NCBI GenBank assembly: GCA_023614405.1
Contig: CM042689.1
Span: 330,808,305-330,872,304 of the forward strand
Length of the DNA stretch: 64,000 nucleotides
Direction: 5' to 3'
DNA from: Avena insularis
Taxonomy: Eukaryota > Streptophyta > Magnoliopsida > Poales > Poaceae
The notes under the pieces are model-generated. The model did not search any database, had not been told where the DNA came from, and saw nothing but the letters and a program-made list of their open reading frames with translations. Shown here one piece after another: positions 12,536 to 23,511 of the stretch; the first letter of the stretch is position 1, and each line of letters opens with the position of its first letter. Both the position numbers and the translations under genes were made by a program.

Positions 12536-12576
12536 TACTAATGTTCAAGGGATTAATGCAAAATATCACATTACAA

Positions 12577-14033
12577 AATGAAGGTAGCAAAGTAAACATC
12601 AAACATTTGTGTGACTTCTTCTTGTAGAACGAACTAACATATAAATTGACAATATCTCAAAAAATTCATGAATTACTTGTCTGTTTAGTTATCATTGTAG
12701 TTTAGAAAAATAAAATAATTATTTTTGGATTTACGGCAGACACCGCCACACCACCATTGTGTATGTGTTCCGCAATAGGTGTGCTCACCCTGGGATGATA
12801 CATTGATACGTCACTCAGATGAGACAAAACGGTTCAAAAATATCAAAAAATGGTCAATGAAAATACCCAACACCCTCTAGAAACTATTTACTACATTGTC
12901 AATCAAAAGACCAAGTTGTAAACATTCTGAAAATCCTGATGATATGTAAGCTGAATACATAAGAATTAGCTTATGTCTTCTGTTGGATTTAAGGATTAAG
13001 TTAGGTATCCGGTGCCAATGCAAGTGTCTCTCGTGGATAAACATTTTCAATAATGCTGAATATTTACATCCATTACAGAATGAACTTAGTACGGTAAACA
13101 TCAAACATTCGTATTGCTTCTTCTTGTAGCACAAACTAACACATACAATTGACAATATCTCGACAAATTCATGCATTAGTTGTTTGTCCAATTATCATTG
13201 TAGTACAAAAAATAAAATAATCTTTTTGGATAGATTTCTAGCAGACATGATAGCGTTCTCCACCATTGTGTATGTGTTCCTCCATAGGTGTGCTTACCTT
13301 TGGGATGATACGTCCTTCGGGTGAGAGAATGCAGTTCAAGCATATAAAAAAATGGTCAATAAAAATATCCAACACCCTCTAGAAAATATTTACTGTCGAT
13401 TAAAAGACCGAGCTGTAACTTCCAAGCTTCTCCATAATATTTTCTAGAACCAAAATTTTCATCTAGTCCATGATAATATTTTCTGTACTATTTTTGTATC
13501 CAACACGATAACAATTTATTGACATGAAATTGAGGTATCACCCGGAGCCCAGGAGGCATATATATTCCTTCTTTCAATTACAACAAATACGGACTATGAA
13601 AAGACACTATGGAAGATAGGGATCACAAGGGGACTTTACACTCAGAATTAATACCAAATAAACCAGGACTAATAATATATACCGAAATAAAAGTAAATGT
13701 ACTATTTTGACCTGATCCATGGTGTTGTTTTCTGCAATATGTTTAGTATCCAATCAAGGCAACACTTTATCAGTTGATGAACTTGAGGTATCACCAGGAT
13801 CCTAGGAGGTATACTGCAATTAACAGAAAATGAAAAGGAAAATTTATACAATTGATGTTCAAAAAGAGCACAACATATACTCCATATTAAATCCTGATGG
13901 AATGCAAGCTAAATACATAAAAATTAGCTTATGTCTTCTGTTGGAATTAAGGATTAAGTTAGGTATCTGGTGCCAATGAAAGTGTCTCTCGTGTTTAACC
14001 GTTTTGCCCTAATGCTGAATATTTACATCCGTG
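12577..14033. repeat. Internal direct duplications of the Helitron
   Basis: Block 12577-12900 recurs in diverged form at 13078-13400 (period about 500 bp; shared words include GTAAACATCAAACATT, TTGTGTATGTGTTCC and CAACACCCTCTAGAAA). Block 12950-13075 recurs at 13905-14033 (shared GCTTATGTCTTCTGTTGGA and AATGCTGAATATTTACATCC). Order and orientation are conserved. No coding potential is evident. Confidence 0.8.
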
Positions 14034-14789
14034 TGGAAGAAAAAGTAATAGGTCAAGTTTCTGTAGGTCGCTAAAGATTTAAGTAAGCTATGTACATGAA
14101 ATTCATGATGCAGAATATATGTCTATATCTCACAAGGTATGTCTGCGATCAGATGCAAGTTCCGCATGTTTTTATATCAAAACGTCCATACCTCCTCAAA
14201 CCACATAGTTTTTCCAAGTGGAACTATATAGCTTGATGAGAACATCCTGGGCATACTCCTAGTGAACTGTGTTTCTTCGGTAGTTTCAGTACAGTCTTGC
14301 AACCAAAACAAAGATGCTGGATTCCAGGAACACCATCCTATAGACAACACTGTCTTCTGAATCTTATGGCAGTCCAGCTAAATAAGAAATGTATCAGTAC
14401 AACTAATCCAGTCTTTATTGCACTGCACAGAAATAAGAGTAAGCTGTGTAGTAGAAGTATTTTTTGTGCAAAAACATTAGGGGATAAAAATCATACAAGC
14501 TAAAATTCAGCTGGAACAAACTTGCACAAGCATTAGTTGGGACCTTGGAGGTCTGAACAGATGCTACTTGTACCTAGAAAATTACATGACTAAAGTTGTG
14601 TCAAATCTGCACTTCATAATTTTCTAAACAAAACGGCGCTCCATTGGATAAAATTTAGGGTTGAGCTCCTGTGGGTACGAATCCTCTCTTTCCCTCTTGA
14701 AGTAAACACTAAATGAGAATGAAAATCGTGGTATCAAAATGAATAACCTGAACCTCTGAAGGAGAAGATTCATAAACTGACAGAGAACA

Positions 14790-15125
14790 TTGCTATCTCC
14801 CCTGGCTTAATCCGGGTTCCAAAGCACATACCTGAGAGGTGCAGTTCGTTGAGTGGGCGGGGATGTCCTGGTCGCGCATCCGCTGCAAGGAGTTGGGCGG
14901 CATCCAGCAAATGTGTCCGTCGCGGGAAGGTGGCCGGCAACATCCACACTGACGGGTCCTGGTCAAGGAGCAGGGCAACGGTGTCCAGGCCGGCGCCTCT
15001 CGCTCATGAGGCATCATCACGCCGGAGGCACCCATGGTGGCCTGCAGTGCGACGGCGTGGCCTGCATCGCGATGGCAACCGGCGGCGGCAGCGGGCACCG
15101 TCAGGGTGAGGGGATTAGGGAAGGG
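14790..15125 (-). other. GC-rich, possibly captured gene fragment in the Helitron
   Basis: This stretch is far more GC-rich than the rest of the Helitron. It has a minus-strand open frame (15098 to 14793) containing TNCTSQ followed by a good GT donor (CAG|GTATGTG at about 14835). That pattern suits an exon of a captured host gene. The product is not recognisable, so the capture idea is inference from composition, position near the Helitron 5' end and the splice-like signal. Confidence 0.35.
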
Positions 15126-15388
15126 AAGAGTTTGATCTATTTTGTTTTTTTACATTGCTTGAGCGAACGTGGGGCTGAGGAAACAGGGGCGTTTCCGTCT
15201 GTCCGACGGGAAGAGTGCGTCCGTCGTTATAAAATGCTAAATACACACGGAGAACTGATTAGGCTCATTCTAGGCGTTAGATTGTCTTTAGTGGGCCAGA
15301 TCCGGTGGCCTTAGTCATTCTGTGTATGATACGGGGTACATCTAGAGAAACTCATGTTTCTCTTTTATTAGTATAGTAGAGATAGAGA

Positions 15389-16019
15389 TTAATAGACGCG
15401 TTAATTACAGCCGTTTCTAGTTTTTATGGACATGGACTGTTACCGACTCGGACATGGGCTGAGCCACTATATAATCGTCCGGGGCTAAACCTAATCGACA
15501 CGGAATCAATCCACACACGCGCCTACCTCCAGAACCTTACGCCGCCGCTTTCGTCTTCCTCACCCCGGCTTGCGGCATGCACCACAGATCGGGACAGTAG
15601 GCTCCGGAACCCCGCCTCTCATGAACCTGTACGGGTGAGGGGCGATCAGGTTTTTGGAGAGCACTCAAGCGCGACTACTGGCAACCACGTCATCGTCCGA
15701 CGACGAGTTCTCGAACGACGACTTCTTCCCGGACGTCGGCGACCTCTTCGACAACTTCAACATGGGCGACGCTGCTGCAACCGCTGCGGCTGCTATTCAA
15801 CCTACATCGTATGTGATCTTGATTTCTCTCTTTCGGATTATGCTAGAGTTCTTTGTTCTAGCGTTTGGTATAGATGTGATAGGTTTATCTCCTATAAATG
15901 TAATCTGTTCATCTACTTTGTTGATCTGCATAATTGGTTTTAGTACCGTTTGTATGATCATGTTTTATCAGTTTATTATTCGGATTAAATTATATGGATT
16001 ATTGCTTATATTTCCAACA
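15389..16019 (+). repeat. 3' LTR of Copia element 1, second part
   Basis: Continues the LTR interrupted at 12119 and ends ATTTCCAACA, matching 6661-7290. It contains the TATA motif ACTATATAA at about 15464 and the LTR part that encodes MGDAAAT... in both copies. The ATAAC duplication follows directly. Confidence 0.93.
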
Positions 16020-16024
16020 ATAAC

Positions 16025-16481
16025 GTCTAGGGAGTGGAGGCCGCTAGGGCTGGGGAGGTCGACATATGGGAGGATGAGGATACATATCTGACTGATGGAA
16101 GGGGCACGTGTCTTGAGAATTAGCTGCAACTCCACACACGCACGGGCATCGCCGGAAGCGTTGCAGTACCGATGGGCATAGACACCAAGATGATGATGGC
16201 ATACTGGACGCGGCGCTGGCGAGAGGAGCGGGGGTCAGACGCGGAGCATCCGCCATCGCAATCTTAGGGATGGCGAGTGTGATACCATCACCCCCTATTC
16301 TCCTTCGAGAACGTGTATGTCGGGGTGCCAAAGTTGAACCACAAACTGCAATCGGTACATCTTGAGCACTATTCTGCCCCCACACAAACTTGAAGAATAA
16401 TGTGAGGAGCTTGGTTAACTTAGAAGTAACTTTTATTTTTTCAGAAAACTTAGAAATAACTATTTCTTCCTTAAATTGCAA
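16025..16481 (-). pseudogene. Other half of the split, decayed minus-strand locus
   Basis: After removal of Copia element 1 this joins 4560-6345. The minus strand has an open frame of about 145 codons (16481 to 16044), Pro- and Arg-rich, without a domain I recognise. It is linked to the zinc-knuckle remnant only by position and strand. Confidence 0.25.
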
Positions 16482-16637
16482 TGCAGTAGTGTCTTTGAAG
16501 TATCATTATAATGTCGAGCCTCCTTTAGTCCTATTTTGGAATCAACCAATCAGGAGGTTTTCACCACTGACTTAAAAAGATTGGAAGTCTAGTCTGAGGT
16601 TACCGACTTACCGAGCTGTATGTATGTATATGCCTTG

Positions 16638-16734
16638 CATATGTACATTAACATAGTAAACTAGTCCCTCCGTTTCAAAATATAAGCATATGTATGTTAA
16701 CATAGTAAACTAGTCCCTCCGTTTCAAAATATAA
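16638..16734 (+). repeat. Tandem duplication of a MITE end and its flank
   Basis: Two nearly identical adjacent copies of about 48 bp (CATATGTACATTAACATAG / CATATGTATGTTAACATAG, each followed by TAAACTAGTCCCTCCG and TTTCAAAATATAAG). The second copy forms the left end of the MITE starting at 16713. Confidence 0.85.
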
Positions 16735-17124
16735 GATGTTTTAGCTGCACTAAAAGAAATCTAGTTGTATTTGCTTCACAAAGTTAAAAACCTACACACT
16801 ATGCCCAGTTCTTTTGGTGGCTTCTCCTAGAAGCTGCCGTACCCCCCGCTTTCCGGGGAAGCCGGTTTAAAAAATTTGCGAGACTTCCAAATTTGTTAGA
16901 CTTAACTATTTTGAAAGCCTCGCAAATTTTTTAGACCGGCTTCTCCAGGAAACTGGGGGAAGGCGGCTTCTCAGAGAAGCCCTAAAAGAACTGGTTCTTA
17001 AGTCTAGATACATTTGCTTCACAAAACTAAAACATCTTATATTTTAAAACCTACACACTAAAAAATATCTAAATATATTCATTTCATAAAGCTAAAAATA
17101 TCTTATATTTTAATACGGAGAGAG
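16713..17124. mobile_element. Stowaway MITE interrupted by a palindromic element
   Basis: Left end GTCCCTCCGTTTCAAAATAT and right end, reversed, CTCTCTCCGTATTAAAATAT are complementary terminal repeats, with TA on both sides (16711-16712, 17125-17126). Both arms carry AAACCTACACACTA. A separate hairpin sits in the middle (16805-16994). No coding capacity. Confidence 0.8.
16805..16994. repeat. 190-bp near-perfect palindrome (foldback MITE)
   Basis: The ends CCAGTTCTTTT and AAAAGAACTGG are complementary, and complementarity continues inward (GGCTTCTC/GAGAAGCC; AAAAAATTTGCGAG/CTCGCAAATTTTTT) to a short AT-rich centre near 16900. The unit would fold into one long hairpin. It sits inside a Stowaway element and has no ORF. 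Confidence 0.8.
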
Positions 17125-17402
17125 TACTAGTAATAGGACTCTTGCCTTAATAAGGAATCAAAATTTGATTCAGACGTGCATATGGAGCAAAGAGTAATAA
17201 TTGGAGGATAATTGCTCGCTCTCCCTGAGAGCCGACGGCAGTTGCATTTTGTACCAATCAGCAGACCCTGAACTGCTTGGTGGAAAGTTTCGATTTTTTT
17301 ACAAATATGACCCCCTCTAAATTTCCATCGCTAAAACTGACCCCATCTCAACTCTATTGTCAAAAATAACCTGGCGGAAAGAGAAAAAGGTTACACGTGT
17401 AA

Positions 17403-17701
17403 TGTTAGAATTGCGACAAGAAGATAACGAAGAACGAAAACGAAAAACACAGCAAGGGGACACAGATTTAACGTGGAAAACCTCTCCAACAAAGAGAGGA
17501 AAAAACCACGGGCGTCACCCAGCGAAACTTCACTATATCGAAGAGTGTTTACAAACGCCGGGGATTTCACAGATGCAACTCATCCCAACCGGCGGCTTAC
17601 AAGGGATTTATATATCGGTGGAAACCTAGGTCTTCGACGGGCCTCGCTCCACTCGTCAGAAGTTGGTCTATACTTTGTAGAATTTGGATCAACATATAAC
17701 A
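17403..17701 (-). repeat. 3' LTR of Copia element 2
   Basis: 299 bp. On the minus strand it has a TATA motif (GATATATAAATC) at about 17617-17606. It is adjacent to the polypurine tract at about 17702-17712. Confidence 0.93.
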
Positions 17702-17798
17702 AACTCCACCTTGAGACAAATTTCTCCTTGTAGCATCAACAGCAACCATCTCCCTGAACAAACAAAGCAAATACTTTCGGCGCCAATAGCCACTTGGG

Positions 17799-19302
17799 CT
17801 AATCAGTTAAACCAACTAAGTTCGAGCAAAGCTCAAACTTAGCAACAGGAACAGGTTTAGTCATTATATCAGCAGGATTATCATGAGTGCTGATCTTGCA
17901 TACCTTTAATTTACCTTGAGCAACAATGTCTCTAACAAAATGGTACTTGACATCAATGTGCTTAGTTCTCTCATGGAACATCTGATCTTTTGTAAGGTAT
18001 ATGGCACTTTGACTGTCACAAAACAAAGTAATGCAAGAATCATCTCCACAAAGCTCAGCAAACAAACCTTTCAACCAAACAGATTCTTTGCAAGCTTCAG
18101 CAATAGCCATGTATTCAGCTTCAGTAGTAGATTGTGCAACAATAGCCTGCAAAGTAGCCTTCCAGCTAACAGCACAACCACCAACATTAAACACATAACC
18201 TGTGAGGGATCTTCTCTTATCTAAATCGGCAGCAAAATCTGAATCCACATAGCCAACGAGTCCCTCACCGGTCCTGCCAAACTTCAAACAAGCATTGGAA
18301 GTGCCAAGAAGGTACCTGAAAATCCACTGAACAGCTTTCCAATGTTCTTTACCAGGATTAGCCATGTATCTACTTATCAAACTCATAGCATATGATAAAT
18401 CAGGACGAGAACAAACCATGGCATACATCAAAGAACCAACAACACTAGAATATGGCACCTTTGACATGTACTCAAACTCTTCATCAGTAGTAGGACATTG
18501 AGAAACTGACAATTTAAAATGAGGAGCAATAGGAGTACTAACTGAGTTGGCACCATCCATATTAAAACGATGAAGAACTTTCTTAATATAACTTTGCTGA
18601 CTAAGAAATAACAAACCAGATTTTCTATCTCGGGTAATCTCCATACCTAAGATCTTCTTAGCAGCACCAAGATCCTTCATCTCAAACTCACTACTTAGGT
18701 GTGCCTTCAAAGTAGTGATTTCTTTCATACCCTTGGCAGCAATTAACATATCATCAACATATAGCAGCAAGTATATAGGTGACCCATCAACAAACTTGAT
18801 ATAAACACAACTATCATATTTAGACCTCTCAAAACCATGTGAGATCATAAATGAATCAAACCTTTTATACCACTGTCTTGGAGATTGCTTTAAGCCATAA
18901 AGAGACTTCTTTAATTTGCACACAAAATCCTCTTTACCGTGCACTATGAACCCTTCGGTTGGTCCATGTATATTTCCTCATCAAGCTCTCCATGCGTAAA
19001 AGCGGTCTTGACATCTAATCGCTCAAGCTCAAGATCACGATAGCCACAATACTAAAGAAAGTACGAATGGAACTATGCTTCACAACCGGAGAGAACACAT
19101 CATTGTAATCAATACCGAATCTGGCTGAACCCTTTGCTACTAACCTTGCCTTGTACCTTGAAGGCTCTTTGGGAGATAGACCTTCCTTTTTCTTGAAGAT
19201 CCACTTGCAGCGGACCGCCTTCTTTTGTTTAGGCAAGCGCACAACATCCCATGTGCCATTTTTCTCAAGCGATTGCATCTCTTCTTGCATAGCGAAACCC
19301 AC
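17799..19302 (-). pseudogene. Reverse transcriptase and RNase H of Copia element 2
   Basis: The frame 18944-17799 (381 codons, ends at 17799) holds the RT palm with [11 protein letters not shown] and catalytic YVDD. RNase H follows ([36 protein letters not shown]), ending with the [10 protein letters not shown] block. The N-terminal RT part ([24 protein letters not shown]) is in another frame at 19302-19015, with a break near 18955 after the EIYMDQP block. Order and strand match Copia. With only a few lesions this is much better preserved than the gag end. Confidence 0.9.
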
Positions 19303-21757
19303 TTCTCGCGGTCAACGGATGCAATGGCTTCATTATATGTAGCAGGTTCAATCGTTCTCCAATTGCTCAAAGACAACTCAAAGCATAATGTACAAGATTG
19401 CACTCTTCAATTAAACGAGGATGAGGACCATAGTTACGCCTCGGTCTATCAGCGACAATGGACTCATGTGGCTGCTGCAAAACAAGAGGTGAGTGCTGAA
19501 CAACAATATCATCAATGTTTTCCTCATGTGTATCTTCAACGATAGCATCATTATCAATAGTTTTCGCAGGTTCTCCACCGCACATTAACTCTCTCCTCTC
19601 CAACAGCAACAGGAGAGGTATCTGATGGCAAGCTATCATGATACATAACATACTCATTGAAAACAACGTTTCTACTTAGCAAAATCTTTTTAGTTTCAGG
19701 ATTCCATAGTTTATATGCTTTAACTCCTGAACCATAACCAAGGAATATGCACTTAATTCCTAGGCTCTAACTTTCCATTATCAACATGAGCATATGCGTG
19801 TAGCCAAAAACTCTCAACTGTGAATAATCAGCAGTAACCTGACCATACCTCAATGGGAGTTTTCTTCTCAAGTGGAATAGAAGGTGACCTGTTGATGAGG
19901 TAACACTGTTGTGTTGGCTGCTTCAACCCAAAAACGCCTATGCATACCTGCATTAGACAACATACAACGAGCCCTCGAGATGATGGTTCTGTTCATGCGC
20001 TCTGCCACGCCATTCTGCTGAGGAGTATATGGAATGGTGTGATGCCTGATCATGCCATCGCATCGCAAAACTCCTCAAACTCATTAGAACAGAATTCCAT
20101 ACCATTTCAAGACGTAGTACCTTTACCTTCTTCTCACTGTTTTCCAACCATAACTTTCCACTTCTTAAAAGCATCAAAACATCGATTTATGCTTCGTAAA
20201 ATAAGGCCACACTTTTCTTGAGTAATCATCAATAATAGTAAGCATATAATTAGCACCACCAATAGAAGTCTTACGGGACGGACCCCATACATCAGCATGC
20301 ACATAATCTAATATGCCTTTGGTGGTATGAACGGAAGCATTGAATTTAACTCTTTATGCTTACCAAAGATGCAAAGGCTCACGAACTCAAACTTACTCAA
20401 GTTGCAACCATCAATCAGCTCTCTGACCAACTCGCCATGCCTTGTTCGCCATATGCCCAAGACGATATGCCATAGATGTGTTTACCACAATCATCGTAAT
20501 CATTAGAAGCAACAAAGCAGCAATACCGAGCAAAGTGCTACCTCTAAGAACATATAATTTAGCGTAATTCATATCACCTATCATGTGAATAAGAGAACCT
20601 TTTGATACCTTCAACTCGATGCCCACCGCATACTTGTATCCATCAACGTCCATGGTACTCGGGAGATCAAATTTCGGCCATGCTTGGTATGTGCTTCACC
20701 TCACTCAACGTGCGTGTCACGCCATCATGTGTCCTAATCTTAATGATCCAACACCAACGATATGGCATGGGTTGTCATTCCCCACACGCACAAAATCTCC
20801 ATGCGCAGACTCATATAAACCGAACCAATCTTTGTTACAAAGAATATGAAACGAACATGCGATCAAGTATCCATTCATCATCACGAGAAGCACAAGCAAA
20901 AAACAGCTAAGCATTCACCATCGAACTATCGAAACAACAGCATTTTACCGGAACCTTCGATCCTATCTTCGGTTGGTAAGTTCCGCTTTTTCTCCTTATT
21001 CTGCAACTTCCAACAATCATCAATAACATGATTAGATTTCTTACAATACCGCAGAATTTATCCTTTCCTTGGACTTTGAACGACTTCTACCGTCCTTGCT
21101 CTTATCTCTGTTGCCATAGTTGTTGTACCTCCGCCGGTCCTCGCCATTAACCTGCAGAGCCTCAAATTTTGGATGACGTCTCATCCGACCCTACCATAGT
21201 TTTCATCTTTTCCTCTGTTTGAGGGCGTCATGTACTTCGCAAGGGTTAGTTCATCACGGCTCAACAATATTGTATCACGAAAGTGTGTATAGGAACTAGG
21301 CAACGAGCATAAGAGTAGAAGAGCTAAATCCTCATCATCATATTTTACCTCCATAGATCGCAAGTCCGAAACAATCTCTTTAAAACAGATATGTGATTCA
21401 TTACCGATCCACCTTCTTGCAGCACGTGCGAGAACAACTTCATCTTCACGTTCATCTTACTGGTTAGATTCTTTGACACAGATCGTTTCCAGCTTTTTCC
21501 CATAGGGCGACAACAGATTTCATCTCCAGATTTTCTCGCAAAATATTATTGGATGATGAAGTTGAATCAAAGACAAAGCCTTACGGTCCTTCCGCTTCTT
21601 CGCGACCAGGTCTTAGCATCCTTTTCACCGAATCCATCCAGCTTCATCCAGATCAAGTTTGGGCGAGAATCGCCCGCATCTTCACCTGCCACAAGGAGAA
21701 TCTTGTGGTGTAGTCCAGCTGTGGTAGATCGAACTTCAATGACGACATGTCGCAAAC
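19303..21757 (-). pseudogene. gag, protease and integrase remains of Copia element 2
   Basis: The region is fragmented over all three minus frames. gag is recognisable near 21755-21560 (DGFGEKDAKTW) and 21363-21181 (LLLLCSLPSSYTHFRDTI). The pre-integrase and integrase regions lie at about 20650-19870, including PYTPQQNGVAERMNRTI with the catalytic Glu. The linker before RT lies at 19666-19367. Several small deletions and frameshifts break it, so no complete protein can be made. Confidence 0.8.
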
Positions 21758-21789
21758 CCTAGATTAGAACCTGGGGCTCTGATATCACT

Positions 21790-22088
21790 TGTTAGAATTG
21801 CGACAAGAAGATAACGAAGAACGAAAACGAAAAACACAGCAAGGGGACACAGATTTAACGTGGAAAACCTCTCCAACAAAGAGAGGAAAAAACCACGAGC
21901 GCCAGCCAGCGAAACTTCACTATATCGAAGAGTGTTTACAAACGCCGGGGATTTCACAGATGCAACTCATCCCAACCGGCGGCTTACAAGGGGTTTATAT
22001 ATCGGTGGAAACCTAGGTCTTCGACGGGCCTCGCTCCACTCGTCAGAAGTTGGCCTATACTTTGTAGAATTTGGATCAACATATAACA
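21790..22088 (-). repeat. 5' LTR of Copia element 2
   Basis: 299 bp, differing from the other LTR at three clustered sites near 21898-21906 and at two further single sites. It is followed on the minus strand by CT-spaced binding site TGATATCAGAGCC. Confidence 0.93.
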
Positions 22089-22262
22089 TGTAACATCCCG
22101 CCACAGCAGCTGGCGGAGCTAAGCTCCCGCCATGGGGACTGGCGGGAAGGACATCCTGCCCCTGCCAACGGCGGGAGGGTACGTGGCCGTTGATTGAAGA
22201 AATTCGGCCGTTATCTTTAGCTGATCAAAAGCATGTATTTACTAATTAGTCTAGGATAGAGG

Positions 22263-22944
22263 GCAGTGGCGAAGGACGAAAAAAGTTTTAGGTCGGGCAA
22301 ACTTTAGAGCAATAGACAAATTGATGCAAAAAATCGCAGAGCCAAGACAGAGCTAGATGGCAATACCGACAATCAGTTGTGAATAACCAGAGTATGTAGA
22401 ATACTTCCAGTTGCGAATTGTATGAAAAAGTTTGAAAAAGAATAGTCCTGGAGAGTGGAGCCAGAGAAACAAGGGCATGTAGATCAGTAGCCGGTGGGCA
22501 GTCCTGGTGTCGGACTGTAGGAGGAGTCACAACGACGCTGACCGGATATGCCGCTCACTCGCACGGGAGGACAGGAAGACGACGGCACTCCTGAGTCATG
22601 GTTTTGTTGATCAATTCAGTCGAGGGATCGGCAGTCGAACGGGTCAGGGCAAATAGGGCGCACGCATAGGTTGGGGGCACACAGACGGCTTGGGCACATT
22701 GTGCAAGCGAAGGATCACACGCACATGACCTCTCTCCACTGTACGGCCCAACAAAGGCCGAGAAAGGCCTAAATCACTCCAATGCAACCCATGTTCGCGT
22801 TTTCATTTGGGTTTTATTCAGAATGTACAAATTTTGCTCAAAGTTGTATCTATATCGAAGATAAACATACTTAAATACAATTTTTTGCCAAAATTCAAGG
22901 TAGGGCGGTTGCCATACCTTGCCCAAAGGGGAGCTTCGCCCCTG
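22263..22944. mobile_element. hAT-like non-autonomous element
   Basis: The ends are (G)CAGTGGCGAAGGACG and, reversed, CAGGGGCGAAGCTCCCC, of the CAGTGGCG type common in grass hAT elements. The 8-bp duplication GATAGAGG is perfect at 22255-22262 and 22945-22952. The 682-bp body has no transposase frame. It lies inside the long-TIR element. Confidence 0.75.
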
Positions 22945-23511
22945 GATAGAGGCGTACTATCTTGTGTTTGGCCTCTGTCTAATTAACCGCTAGTAGTACA
23001 TAACTATAATAGGTACTTACCTAGAACTTATTCCTGCTCGCCATCATTAATAGAGCTTAATCAGTGCATGCGATTAGGAGTTGTTCTCATGACAGCTTAG
23101 AAGCCACCATCCGCCCATGGCCCTGGCGGTATGTCCCTGTCGCCATTCTTGCTGGCGGGAGGTTAGCTCCGGCAGCTGCTGTGGCGGGATGTTACACGCG
23201 GCACCTTTTCCTCTTTCCGCCAGGTTATTTTTGACAATAGAGTTGAGAAGAGGTTAGTTTTGGCAATAAGAATTTTCAGGGAGTCATATTTGTAAAAAAA
23301 TCGAAAGTTTCCAGTCAAACAGGAGCAGATCCTACGCGTCCCATCCCTGTGGTCCGTCCTGTTCCCAAACGTACCCTTCGTCTCTTCCCCCCTTCTGGTT
23401 CACGACGGCAAGGCAGCAAACGCAGCTACGCAAGCTTAGGTTTCGTCCCTCCCTCCGCTGTCCCCAGTCCCCACCTCCTGCTCGACGAGCACGAGGCCTT
23501 GGTAGATCCCG

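Larger units (their letters stand above)
12120..15388 (-). mobile_element. Non-autonomous Helitron inserted in a Copia LTR
   Basis: Read on the minus strand, the element starts 5'-TCTCTATCTCTACTATACTA at 15388 and ends CTAG-3' at 12123-12120. A 5-bp stem hairpin (CGTGC-GTT-GCACG) lies 11 bp before the end. Removing 12120-15388 rejoins AAGTCA to TTAATAG, which aligns with uninterrupted AGTCATTAAC in the left LTR, so insertion was between A and T without duplication. No Rep or helicase domain is present, hence non-autonomous. It contains two MITE-like elements, an internal duplication and a GC-rich segment. Confidence 0.88.
6351..16019 (+). mobile_element. Ty1/Copia LTR retrotransposon 1, with Helitron nested in its right LTR
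   Basis: Both LTRs begin TGTTGGAATTT and end TTTCCAACA. The left is 6351-7290 (940 bp). The right is 11814-12119 plus 15389-16019 (937 bp once the Helitron is removed). The 5-bp duplication ATAAC is perfect at 6346-6350 and 16020-16024. A purine tract (GTGGGGGAT) directly precedes the right LTR. Domain order gag, protease, integrase, RT, RNase H identifies Copia. No usual TGGTATCAGAGC-type primer-binding site follows the left LTR. Coding sequence is broken in several places, so the copy is dead. Confidence 0.95.
17403..22088 (-). mobile_element. Ty1/Copia LTR retrotransposon 2
   Basis: LTRs 17403-17701 and 21790-22088 are each 299 bp and differ at only five positions by eye. On the sense (minus) strand they start TGTTATATG and end TTCTAACA. 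The 5-bp duplication TGTAA is perfect at 17398-17402 and 22089-22093. Next to the sense 5' LTR lies a primer-binding site, TGATATCAGAGCC (minus, 21787-21775), close to the initiator-Met type of Copia. A purine tract (AAGGTGGAGTT) precedes the 3' LTR. The internal region is about 4.1 kb. Confidence 0.95.
17282..23312. mobile_element. Long-TIR (MULE/foldback-like) element, host to a Copia and a hAT-like element
   Basis: The outer arms are inverted copies: left GGAAAGTTTCGATTTTTTTA at 17282, and right, reversed, GGAAACTTTCGATTTTTTTA ending at 23312. Similarity continues through CAACTCTATTGTCAAAAATA, CCTGGCGGAAAGAG, TGTAACATCCCGCCACAGCA and the GGCGGGAG-rich part, about 200 bp per arm. The left arm is 17282-17402 plus 22094-22170, split by Copia element 2. 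The right arm is about 23108-23312. No transposase is left inside. A 9-bp target duplication could not be found, so the MULE label is tentative. Confidence 0.6.

Noticed and set aside
14849..15314. Overlapping plus-strand ORFs in the Helitron GC-rich island
   Set aside because: Several frames are open only because of high GC; the minus strand has the better splice-like end, and neither strand gives a known domain.
16713..17124. Possible microRNA gene at the palindrome
   Set aside because: The foldback is far longer and more perfect than a plant miRNA precursor and has transposon-like terminal repeats.
17273..23322. A 9-bp target duplication confirming a Mutator-type element
   Set aside because: The bases outside the arms (ACTGCTTGG and GTCAAACAG) do not match, so the class remains tentative.
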